Below the pieces are notes generated by a model. That model had not been told where the DNA came from and ran no database searches. It was given only the letters and a program-made list of their open reading frames with translations. DNA of 64,000 nucleotides, from assembly GCF_003815875.1 (NCBI RefSeq), contig NZ_CP033924.1:3720001-3784000 (forward strand), read 5' to 3'. Of this stretch, positions 44,598 to 51,069 are shown piece after piece. How positions within the stretch are numbered: position 1 is the first letter of the stretch; each line of letters opens with the position of its first letter. Source of the DNA: Chryseobacterium lactis (GTDB lineage Bacteria; Bacteroidota; Bacteroidia; Flavobacteriales; Weeksellaceae). The translations under genes and the position numbers were made by a program.

Positions 44598-44666
44598 CTG
44601 CATTTATTTATCTTTTGTGAAGAAAGGCAAACGCCTTTTTACTCTTTATATTATCCTTTATAAAGA

Positions 44667-44900
44667 CTAAAGGTCATTGAAGACTTCAATAATAGACTCA
44701 ATAAGTTCTTTTTCTATGGCTGGATTTGAGGAGATTTCGGGAACAATAGCTCTCAAATTTCCTTCATCATCCCGTTCAAAAACAACTTCATTTCCATCGA
44801 TATCTACATAGAGCTTGTAACCATAGCTGAATGTTGCAAGTCGTCCGTTGAAAAGCAGGTCCTTGCCTTTATAAGTTACAGGTATTTCAAATTCTTCCAT
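44667..44900 (-). CDS. Conserved small hypothetical protein
   Basis: 77 residues, acidic, without membrane segment. The sequence (FEIPVTYKGKDLLFNGRLA, YKLYVDIDGNEVVFERDDEG) has regular beta-strand spacing and coding-like composition. I do not recognise a characterised family; small proteins of this look are common in Chryseobacterium genomes. It stands alone on the minus strand. Confidence 0.6.
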   Translation of the reverse strand: MEEFEIPVTYKGKDLLFNGRLATFSYGYKLYVDIDGNEVVFERDDEGNLRAIVPEISSNPAIEKELIESIIEVFNDL

Positions 44901-45110
44901 TAATTTTTTAGCGCAATAAAAATATCGGACAAAGGTCAGGAATTTTTATAGATAATACCAGACAATTTATTTAATTCTTATAATAGGTCAGGATTGCGAT
45001 TGGTAATTTTAATAGGAGAGATATACTTCTCTTTTTAAATATTCATTACTTCTTATAATTTCAACAACTAATGTGATAATTTAGTTCAAAACACAAGGCG
45101 ATATATTCTA

Positions 45111-45118
45111 TAAATTTG
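45111..45118 (+). promoter_or_regulatory. -7 element TAAATTTG of the tandem secreted-protein operon
   Basis: Exact TAnnTTTG match about 213 bases before the ATG at 45332, giving a long leader. Confidence 0.5.
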
Positions 45119-45123
45119 TGATA

Positions 45124-45163
45124 GAACGAATGCAAAAACCGGTTGAATCTTTGCATTGAGTTC
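45124..45163 (+). promoter_or_regulatory. Stem-loop at the predicted mRNA 5' end
   Basis: AATGCAAA (45129-45136) pairs perfectly with TTTGCATT (45150-45157), and GAAC (45124-45127) with GTTC (45160-45163). It begins where the transcript is expected to begin. Confidence 0.5.
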
Positions 45164-45331
45164 TTTTCTGTTGTACCCGGTTAAGTTCATCTTATTGTCT
45201 TTTTTTTTGATTTTCCAGACTATGATTTATGAGAGATTATGGGCTTATTCTATTAATCTCAGAGCGTAAGTAAATATTCTTTTTAAAGTCTTTTTTGAAT
45301 TAGATTAAACCAAATCGTAAAAAATAAATGT

Positions 45332-46051
45332 ATGCGAAAAAGATCACTACTCAGTAGTTGTATGCTTCTTTCTCTCTGGGCTTTCCCTCAAGTAGGAATC
45401 AATACGACAACCCCTCAAAAGACCCTTCATGTTAATGGCTCATTACAAATTACCAATGAGCTTAATGTTGGTGGTAATGCTTCAACAGCTGGAAGTGCCG
45501 GTATTGCCGGTCAGGTTTTAAAATCCAATGGTTCAGGACAGGCGCCTTCATGGCAGAAAATATTACAAGCGCCCAATTCCGTGGGTACTCTCATCGCAGT
45601 AAACGGACAGCTTTTTGTGGCTCAGGAAATTACCGTGCAATTATCAGCAGATTATAATTCAGGTAATTCTACCACGATGATTGGTAATCTTACTACTGAG
45701 ATTATCGATAATGAAAATAAATACATTGCCGACGCTACCACCAATTCTTTTCAGGTGGTTGCTGACGGAACCTATCAGATCATTATGAATATGCAGCTTT
45801 CAGCGACGAAGGGGAACCTCCCGGTGATAGGAGTGTGGGATAATCAGGATAATCAATGGGTAGCGAGGGTAAATGATACTTATTCTGCTACGAACGGAAC
45901 ATTACAGACTTATACTCTGATAACTTCTATTGATATGTTGGCGGGCAGAAATTATTCGTTTCGATCATCCAACACTACAAATTATACGATAAGAAAAGGA
46001 GGTAGCGGAGCATTTCCGCTCTCTCAGATATCGGTTAAGCGGGTGAAATGA
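45332..46051 (+). CDS. Secreted protein of a tandem jelly-roll-like family, copy 1
   Basis: 239 residues with a signal peptide (about 1-20, ending FPQ). A conserved stalk follows: VGINTTTPQKTLHVNGSLQI, then a Gly/Ala repeat region with GIAGQVLKSNGSGQAPSWQ. The C-terminal 140 residues are beta-rich, with FQVVADGTYQIIMNMQLS, VIGVWDNQDNQWVARVND and YSFRSSNTTNYTI, spaced like a C1q/TNF-type jelly roll. The INTxTPQKTLHVNG stalk is frequent in Bacteroidota surface proteins. No sorting domain is present. It is the first of three tandem paralogues. Confidence 0.78.
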   Translation: MRKRSLLSSCMLLSLWAFPQVGINTTTPQKTLHVNGSLQITNELNVGGNASTAGSAGIAGQVLKSNGSGQAPSWQKILQAPNSVGTLIAVNGQLFVAQEITVQLSADYNSGNSTTMIGNLTTEIIDNENKYIADATTNSFQVVADGTYQIIMNMQLSATKGNLPVIGVWDNQDNQWVARVNDTYSATNGTLQTYTLITSIDMLAGRNYSFRSSNTTNYTIRKGGSGAFPLSQISVKRVK

Positions 46052-46093
46052 AGATAGGTAGAGTTTGATAGGCAATTTTAAAAATAATAAACC

Positions 46094-46825
46094 ATGATTA
46101 TGAGTAAATACTTTTTCTTTTTAATCCATATGCTATTTTTTTCTGTCTGTTTCTCACAGATTGGTATCAATACGCAGACACCACAAAAGACACTCCATGT
46201 CAACGGGACATTACAGGTTACCAATGAAATTAATTTGGGCGGAAGTTCCGGTACTTCGGGGCAAATTTTAAGATCAAACGGCCCGGGACAACCTGCGACA
46301 TGGGAAAATATGGCGGGTGGCCTTAACTCTACAGGAACCGTAATGGTTGTAGGAGGAAAGTATGTGGTAGCCCAGGAGATCACTGTAAACATGGCTTCAG
46401 ATTTTGCCGGACCCGCAGTTCCCGGAGCAACCATAGCAACCAATATCGGGAGTTTAACAGATGAAGTGATTGATAATGAAAACCGATATTCTGGAAACGG
46501 ATCATCCAATACCTTTCAGGTTTCAGCAGACGGAGTATATAAAGTAATTATGAATATGCAGCTGTCGACCACTAACAATACATATCCTGTCGTTGGTATT
46601 TGGGACAACACTACAAATCTGTGGGTAGCCAGGGTAAACGATGTGTTTGCAGCGCCAACAAACGGTTTTCAAACATATACTTTAATGACCTCACTGTTCT
46701 TGGCTGCCGGGAAGGATTATTCTTTCCGGGCGGCTAATACTGTTGCTTATACAATTAAGGCTTTAAGCTCCGGAGCCACCGGATCAGGACCTGTTTCTGA
46801 GGTATCCGTGAAACGCTTAAAATGA
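46094..46825 (+). CDS. Secreted protein of a tandem jelly-roll-like family, copy 2
   Basis: 243 residues, paralogue of copy 1 with the same order: signal peptide, IGINTQTPQKTLHVNG stalk, GTSGQILRSNGPGQPATWE, then the beta-rich domain with FQVSADGVYKVIMNMQLS and VVGIWDNTTNLWVARVNDV. An alternative ATG lies two codons in (46100). It starts 42 bases after copy 1 and its last 4 bases overlap the longer open frame of copy 3. Different linkers and a GATGSGPVSEVSVKRLK ending shared with copy 3 suggest that 2 and 3 are the closer pair. Confidence 0.78.
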   Translation: MIMSKYFFFLIHMLFFSVCFSQIGINTQTPQKTLHVNGTLQVTNEINLGGSSGTSGQILRSNGPGQPATWENMAGGLNSTGTVMVVGGKYVVAQEITVNMASDFAGPAVPGATIATNIGSLTDEVIDNENRYSGNGSSNTFQVSADGVYKVIMNMQLSTTNNTYPVVGIWDNTTNLWVARVNDVFAAPTNGFQTYTLMTSLFLAAGKDYSFRAANTVAYTIKALSSGATGSGPVSEVSVKRLK

Positions 46826-46860
46826 CTTTCCCGATTTTAACTTACCAAAAACCAAAGAAT

Positions 46861-47607
46861 ATGATTAGAATATTATATATAGTGAGCTGCTCCTTTTTCG
46901 TATGTGTTTCTACAGATATGTATTCCCAATTCGGAATCAACACAACCACTCCCCAAAAGACCCTTCATGTAAATGGAGATTTGGAAGTCGATAATGAAAT
47001 TAGTGTTGGCGGCGATGCACAGACAGCAGGAGATTCAGGACTTGCGGGACAAACATTGGTATCCAATGGCCCAGGGCAACCACCAGTGTGGAAAGATATC
47101 TCCCTGGCTCCTGATCAGCCGGGAACAGTGATTGTTGTTAACGGGCAGTTTTTAATTGCTCAGGAAATTACGGTACAGATCAGCGCCGACTATTCCGGGC
47201 AGGCTTCAGCCAATACAGCAATTCCATTGCCTATCGGTAATCTGAATAATGAAATACTGGATAATAATAACACCTATTCCGGAAGCGCCACCTCCAACTC
47301 ATTTCAGGTAGTTGCTGATGGGGTATACCAGATTTATGTAAACATGCAACTTACCACAACGGCCAATACATATCCTATGATTGGCATTTGGGATGATACA
47401 ACGGGAAGTTGGGTAACGAATGTTAATGATCTTTTTATTGCCGGTAATTTTCAGTCTTATACCATTATTACCTCAGTTCCTATGTTCGCCTCAAGAACTT
47501 ATTCCTTCAGAGCACAAAACACGGCGAACTATACCATTAAACAGCTCAGCGGCGGAACAACCGGTTCCGGCCCTGTATCTCAGGTTACGGTAAGAAGGTT
47601 GAAATAA
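46861..47607 (+). CDS. Secreted protein of a tandem jelly-roll-like family, copy 3
   Basis: 248 residues. The start at 46861 gives the signal peptide ILYIVSCSFFVCVSTDMYSQ; an upstream in-frame ATG at 46822 is less likely. The stalk is FGINTTTPQKTLHVNGDLEV and the domain repeats FQVVADGVYQIYVNMQLT and MIGIWDDTTGSWVTNVNDL. It completes a probable three-gene operon of secreted proteins that may form trimers or bind a surface ligand, a role inferred only from the fold resemblance. Confidence 0.78.
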   Translation: MIRILYIVSCSFFVCVSTDMYSQFGINTTTPQKTLHVNGDLEVDNEISVGGDAQTAGDSGLAGQTLVSNGPGQPPVWKDISLAPDQPGTVIVVNGQFLIAQEITVQISADYSGQASANTAIPLPIGNLNNEILDNNNTYSGSATSNSFQVVADGVYQIYVNMQLTTTANTYPMIGIWDDTTGSWVTNVNDLFIAGNFQSYTIITSVPMFASRTYSFRAQNTANYTIKQLSGGTTGSGPVSQVTVRRLK

Positions 47608-47721
47608 TCAGATTGTACGCTCAACCTCTGTAAGTGAATTTCAAAAAACCTGTGTAGTTATTCCATATTTAACTTTAATTCATTATATTAGAGATAATGA
47701 CTCACATGTCAGATTGAAATT

Positions 47722-48006
47722 ATGAAACAAGTTAAAGAGTCAATGATTACATTTAAAATTGAGATGCTTGTCAATATTGGGAATGAATTAAGCAATTACG
47801 GAATGGAACTTTCCAACAGTTTAACCAAATTAACAAACCCCTTTGCAGAAATTGCCGATCGATTGCCAAATGTTTTAACAATGAAGCTCCCATTTATATC
47901 AACTGGAACAGGAGGGGGTAATCGACACACAAGTTACGGGGCGAATCTAAATTTAGAATTTAAACCGACAATGATTGTTAGATTAGAAATAGATACAGAT
48001 AGTTAA
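47722..48006 (+). CDS. Small hypothetical protein of unknown function
   Basis: 94 residues, no signal peptide. It has an amphipathic helical N-terminus (MITFKIEMLVNIGNELSNYG) and a Gly-rich middle (ISTGTGGGNRHTSYG) followed by a beta-like end (NLEFKPTMIVRLEIDTD). I do not recognise it. A terminator follows at once. It is the first of three orphan genes next to tRNA-Arg. Confidence 0.55.
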   Translation: MKQVKESMITFKIEMLVNIGNELSNYGMELSNSLTKLTNPFAEIADRLPNVLTMKLPFISTGTGGGNRHTSYGANLNLEFKPTMIVRLEIDTDS

Positions 48007-48019
48007 ACTGAAAATATTT

Positions 48020-48047
48020 TAAAGCCTTCTCTTTGAGAGGGCTTTTT
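48020..48047 (+). terminator. Terminator after the 47.7-kb gene
   Basis: AAAGCCTTCTC (48021-48031) pairs with GAGAGGGCTTT (48035-48045) around a short loop, followed by T. Confidence 0.8.
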
Positions 48048-48049
48048 GT

Positions 48050-48057
48050 TATATTTG
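48050..48057 (+). promoter_or_regulatory. -7 element TATATTTG of the coiled-coil protein gene
   Basis: Exact TAnnTTTG match 18 bases before the ATG at 48075 and directly after the preceding terminator. Confidence 0.55.
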
Positions 48058-48074
48058 TGAGAAACATAATAATT

Positions 48075-48791
48075 ATGATTGAACATTTGTCTGTTTTGCC
48101 TGATATATATAAAGGGGTTTTTACTGGTGTTGTTGGTGCTGTTATTTCTGGAATTGTAGTTTATTTAAATGAGAAATCTAAACGAAGAGCCTTACTGAAT
48201 GATAATAAAAGATTGGTTGAAGAAACAGAAAAAATCAAAGCGGATTTTAACAGAAAATTAGAAGGGTTAAAAAGAGATTATGAGTTGGATATATCGAAAA
48301 GAAAGTATCGGTATGAAAGTAAAAAAGCCTCATATATAGGTTTTTTTCAGAAATTAGACCAATTAAATGCAGAAATGACCGTCAAGAGTGTAGCAAAAAT
48401 GCAGGAAATGACACAAAAGTTCACTGAAAGTTGTCTCTATGCTCAGTCAGATGAAGAGAACAATGAAGGGATACTTCAGTATCAATTAGCTACACAATCT
48501 ATATTAATGGAATCTCAGCAAGATATTAATAAACTTAAGCATGAGACATCCGAAATTAAACTACACGCAAGTTCTCAAATCATTGACGGGCTAAATAAAT
48601 TAGAATATGTATATGAAAGAATAATACAAGAGGGTAATCTACTTATTCAGAAGATGCCGACTATTATTCTATCAGGAGACTCTAACTTAATGACCTTAAA
48701 TCAACAAGATTTAATAAAGCAAGCCGCAGAAGCTGAAATCATAAAAGAAAATCTCATTAAAAATATGAGACAAGAACTGGACGAAATTTAG
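48075..48791 (+). CDS. Membrane-anchored coiled-coil protein, unknown
   Basis: 238 residues. One N-terminal membrane helix (GVFTGVVGAVISGIVVYL, about residues 13-30) is followed by a positive cluster (EKSKRRALL), so the rest is probably cytoplasmic. Residues about 40-85 and 90-200 are rich in Lys, Glu and Leu with heptad-like spacing. The start at 48075 fits the -7 element. No known effector domain is visible. Such anchor-plus-coil proteins occur in both structural and defence contexts, and neither can be claimed. Confidence 0.6.
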   Translation: MIEHLSVLPDIYKGVFTGVVGAVISGIVVYLNEKSKRRALLNDNKRLVEETEKIKADFNRKLEGLKRDYELDISKRKYRYESKKASYIGFFQKLDQLNAEMTVKSVAKMQEMTQKFTESCLYAQSDEENNEGILQYQLATQSILMESQQDINKLKHETSEIKLHASSQIIDGLNKLEYVYERIIQEGNLLIQKMPTIILSGDSNLMTLNQQDLIKQAAEAEIIKENLIKNMRQELDEI

Positions 48792-48797
48792 TTGTAT

Positions 48798-48818
48798 TAG
48801 CCTCATTTGTAGAGGCTA
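48798..48818. terminator. Weak hairpin between convergent genes
   Basis: TAGCCTC (48798-48804) pairs with GAGGCTA (48812-48818); no clear T-run follows. Confidence 0.45.
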
Positions 48819-48837
48819 TACTATACTAATTTAATTT

Positions 48838-49092
48838 TTAAGCATTTATATGTTCTAAATGTAGATACATTACAACGTCTCCTTTTTTTACATGCCAAGA
48901 CCTCCTTTTAATGTTTGCAAATTCACTTTTGCCTTCGTTTTGACAATAAGCCCTGTAAATAAGTTTTTGCTCTTCACTCATAAAGTCAATAATGTCAATA
49001 AAATCTCCAACCAAAGGATCTGTTGGAAAATCAATTTCTGCAATTGCAATCTCTAACTTGTTAATTTCCGTAGATAGTAATACTATTTTCAT
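48838..49092 (-). CDS. Small hypothetical protein of unknown function
   Basis: 84 residues with no signal peptide or membrane segment. Acidic N-terminal half (LEIAIAEIDFPTDPLVGDFIDIID) and more basic C-terminal half (NIKRRSWHVKKGDVVMYLHLEH). A -7 element at 49130-49123 supports expression. I do not recognise a family. Confidence 0.5.
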   Translation of the reverse strand: MKIVLLSTEINKLEIAIAEIDFPTDPLVGDFIDIIDFMSEEQKLIYRAYCQNEGKSEFANIKRRSWHVKKGDVVMYLHLEHINA

Positions 49093-49431
49093 GTTATTAG
49101 TTTTAATTAATATTTGTTATTCCAAAATTAAATCTTTTCCTTATAAATTATTACGGTTATCCATAATATGTAATTTTAAGACCTTTCCCTTTAAGTGTAA
49201 AGAAAAGATTTTGCAGTATGGAAATTTATTTTATGTTTGCAAGTATTTAAAGTCTTAGCTTTCATTACAATATAATTTAATTATCAATAGCAAAGTGAAA
49301 ATTCCATGTGAATATAGGGCAGATGCAACTGATTCCTATTACTTAAGCCTAAACTTCAGAAATTATTTTTATGTTTCGGGGGTAAAAATGGGGTACATGT
49401 TCTATAGGCTTTTTTAATGAAGGGAAAGTTG
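49093..49431 (-). other. Intergenic region between the 48.8-kb gene and tRNA-Arg
   Basis: About 340 AT-rich bases. It contains the minus-strand -7 element TAATTTTG (49130-49123). Nothing else recognisable was found; an 88-codon open frame here (48992-49258) overlaps the opposite gene and lacks motifs. Confidence 0.45.
49123..49130 (-). promoter_or_regulatory. -7 element TAATTTTG of the 48.8-kb gene
   Basis: Exact TAnnTTTG match on the minus strand, 30 bases before the ATG at 49092. Confidence 0.5.
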
Positions 49432-49503
49432 TAGCCTCACCAGGGATCGAACCTGGATCTAAAGTTTAGGAAACTCTTATTCTATCCATTGAACTATGAG
49501 GCC
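49432..49503 (-). tRNA. tRNA-Arg, anticodon CCT
   Basis: Reading the minus strand from 49503, the cloverleaf folds fully: acceptor GGCCTCA/TGAGGCT (one G-U pair at the end), D-arm GTTC/GAAT, anticodon stem AGAGT/ACTTT with loop TTCCTAA, and T-arm CCAGG-TTCGATC-CCTGG with discriminator A. The anticodon CCT reads AGG. CCA is not encoded (the next bases are CA). The 72-base length is normal. Confidence 0.93.
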
Positions 49504-49550
49504 TTTAAAGGAATAAATTTACACATTATTTTAAACCGATAACAATAAAA

Positions 49551-49575
49551 GAATCTGCTCTTTAGGAGCAGATTC
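49551..49575 (-). terminator. Terminator-like hairpin (minus strand)
   Basis: GAATCTGCTC (49551-49560) pairs perfectly with GAGCAGATTC (49566-49575). On the minus strand it is followed by TTTTATT. Confidence 0.7.
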
Positions 49576-49617
49576 AGTAGATAAAACATCTCATTTTTTT
49601 AATTAGACAACAATAAA

Positions 49618-49642
49618 AAGCACAGCCGACAATGCTGTGCTT
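49618..49642 (-). terminator. Terminator hairpin (minus strand)
   Basis: AAGCACAGC (49618-49626) pairs perfectly with GCTGTGCTT (49634-49642). On the minus strand it is followed by TTTTT. It lies about 250 bases past the hydrolase stop. Confidence 0.75.
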
Positions 49643-49780
49643 AAATTTTTATTTCAAATTTAATTGCAATTTCAATAGTAGTAAGAAAAGCAAATAAAGT
49701 TTCCACTTCGATTATTATTACATAGTAAATGTAGCGATATTTTTAATACGATGTATGAATTAAATGTTAAAATTCACAAG

Positions 49781-49804
49781 TTATCCACATTTTATTGTGG
49801 ATAA
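49781..49804. promoter_or_regulatory. Two inverted perfect DnaA-box sequences
   Basis: TTATCCACA (49781-49789) and TGTGGATAA (49796-49804) are exact matches to the DnaA-box consensus, separated by 6 bases. A degenerate third copy (AAATTCACA) lies 2 bases to the left. An AT-rich stretch adjoins. DnaA binding is inferred. Confidence 0.5.
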
Positions 49805-49889
49805 GTCTGTCAAGCTGCTACTGCCGGGCGTTTTTGATACCTGTCATTATTCACATTCATGGTGATTCCTGTTTAAAGAGTTAGAAAAA

Positions 49890-50663
49890 TTAATGTTCTT
49901 CAAGATATGTAAGGATAAAATCATTAAGCGTCTTTTTTTCTTCATCGCTGCCTTTGTTATCCATATGTCCATGATTGATGGAGGTTGGCTGTATGATCAT
50001 ATGATATTTTTTCTGTTCGTCTTCCGTAGGTAAAACGCCTTCATCAGCAGGATAATCATTGGAGCGCAATGAATAAATCTTAGGAACAGAAGTTCTTGGA
50101 AGAAACATTCTCCTGTTATCCATGGTAATAATTTTGTAGACCAGATTAGGATGTTGATTTCCAAATAATGCTGCCATATCACCACCATTAGAATGTCCGA
50201 TGATAGTCAGATGCTTGTAATCGAGATCAGGTTGTATTTTCTTAAGCTCATTTAAAACAAATAAAATATTATCAGAGCCGTTTTGCCAGAAAGGCCTTCT
50301 TACCAGTTGTAAATTTCCTTCTGTAGGTAAAAGGGCATCGGTAGGAAGCTCATGCTGAATACTTACTGTAACATATCCTTTGGAAGCCAGTTTTTCAGTC
50401 AGATAAGAATATACAAAATAATCTCCGCCTTTGTTAAGACCATAGCCATGATTGAAAATAACAACCTGCTGGTTGGGAATTTTTTGTTCTGCCTGAGGTT
50501 TATAAACAGCAATGGGGATTCTCCGGTTTCTACTCTGATCAAATAAAGTTAAAGTATCCAATTTTACTTGATAATTACCGGATGAGGTTACATTTTTCTT
50601 TACTGAACAGGCAATAAAAAGGGCGAAAACGGGAAGGAAGCAACATATTTTTTTATAATTCAT
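49890..50663 (-). CDS. Alpha/beta hydrolase, lipoprotein
   Basis: 257 residues. The leader FLPVFALFIAC ends in a lipobox Cys. The hydrolase fold shows VVIFNHGYGLNKGG (oxyanion segment), GHSNGGDMAAL with the nucleophilic Ser, an Asp near SLRSNDYPADEG and the final His in INHGHMDNKG. It resembles acyl hydrolases or platelet-activating-factor hydrolase-like proteins acting in the periplasm or at the surface. It is downstream of the GG-leader peptide gene on the same strand (122 bases), with a terminator-like hairpin between. Confidence 0.85.
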   Translation of the reverse strand: MNYKKICCFLPVFALFIACSVKKNVTSSGNYQVKLDTLTLFDQSRNRRIPIAVYKPQAEQKIPNQQVVIFNHGYGLNKGGDYFVYSYLTEKLASKGYVTVSIQHELPTDALLPTEGNLQLVRRPFWQNGSDNILFVLNELKKIQPDLDYKHLTIIGHSNGGDMAALFGNQHPNLVYKIITMDNRRMFLPRTSVPKIYSLRSNDYPADEGVLPTEDEQKKYHMIIQPTSINHGHMDNKGSDEEKKTLNDFILTYLEEH

Positions 50664-50737
50664 AGTGAGATGAGCTTATCACAAAAATCTGAATTTTCTG
50701 TGAGATGAGAAGCTTTTAAAATAATTTTATACATAAG

Positions 50738-50762
50738 AAAGAGCAGCCAAAAGCCACTCTGT
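50738..50762 (-). terminator. Hairpin after the GG-leader peptide gene
   Basis: On the minus strand AGAG-TG-GC...GC-TG-CTCT arms form an imperfect stem, followed by TTTCTTAT; moderate quality. Confidence 0.5.
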
Positions 50763-50785
50763 AATGTATTTTACAAAATATATTA

Positions 50786-51019
50786 TTAATATACACATCC
50801 GCAGCCGGTTTCCCATGGCATGCAATCACGTTGAGGTTCATGACAGGTGCCACCACCAGGGTTACCTCCGCCGGTAGATCTGTAGCAGGTTCCGCCACTG
50901 CAGTAATATGAACCCGAAACAGCAGGACAGTTTCCTTCAATATCACAGTCTGCATAAGCATAATCGCCGCCATTGATCGATATCAGATGGCTTCTTTTTA
51001 ATTTTTTTAAGTTTTTCAT
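50786..51019 (-). CDS. GG-leader, Cys-rich bacteriocin-like peptide precursor
   Basis: 77 residues. The leader MKNLKKLKRSHLISINGG matches the double-glycine leader of Bacteroidota bacteriocin-like precursors. Cleavage after GG would release a 59-residue peptide with eight Cys, rich in Gly, Tyr and Ser (SGSYYCSGGTCYRSTGGG) and ending in CGCVY. Such leaders are normally cut by C39-domain ABC exporters, which are not in the window. The gene lies 50 bases after a secreted HExxH protease gene on the same strand, and no -7 element was found between them, so co-transcription is plausible. The product may be a secreted toxin, signal or RiPP; modification enzymes are not seen nearby. Confidence 0.82.
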   Translation of the reverse strand: MKNLKKLKRSHLISINGGDYAYADCDIEGNCPAVSGSYYCSGGTCYRSTGGGNPGGGTCHEPQRDCMPWETGCGCVY

Positions 51020-51069
51020 AGTAATTGATTTTTAATTAGTTATTGACTAAAATATGAAAAATATAAGAC

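Larger units (their letters stand above)
44901..45331 (+). other. Intergenic region with promoter and structured leader
   Basis: About 430 bases. A -7 element (45111-45118) is followed by a stem-loop at 45124-45163 at the predicted 5' end of the transcript; the rest is an AU-rich leader of the gene at 45332. Confidence 0.55.
49504..49889. other. Intergenic region with two hairpins and paired DnaA-box sequences
   Basis: About 386 very AT-rich bases. It holds two minus-strand terminator-like hairpins (49551-49575 and 49618-49642) and two perfect DnaA-box sequences facing each other (49781-49804). No protein gene is supported; a 16-codon frame near 49860 on the minus strand ends in TGA and has no support. 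Confidence 0.55.

Noticed and set aside
46078..46509. 143-codon minus-strand frame opposite copy 2 of the secreted triplet
   Set aside because: Antisense shadow of the plus-strand gene, without its own motifs or promoter.
48798..49439. Attachment-site pair made of TAGCCTCA at 48798 and at the tRNA-Arg end
   Set aside because: Eight bases are too few, the first copy is part of a hairpin, and no integrase gene is present.
49836..49886. 16-codon minus-strand frame beginning ATGAATGTGAAT
   Set aside because: Ends quickly at TGA, has no terminator or promoter of its own and no recognisable sequence.
49643..49889. Confident call of a replication origin
   Set aside because: Only two perfect DnaA boxes, no dnaA neighbour and converging gene orientation; kept as a finding, not as an origin.
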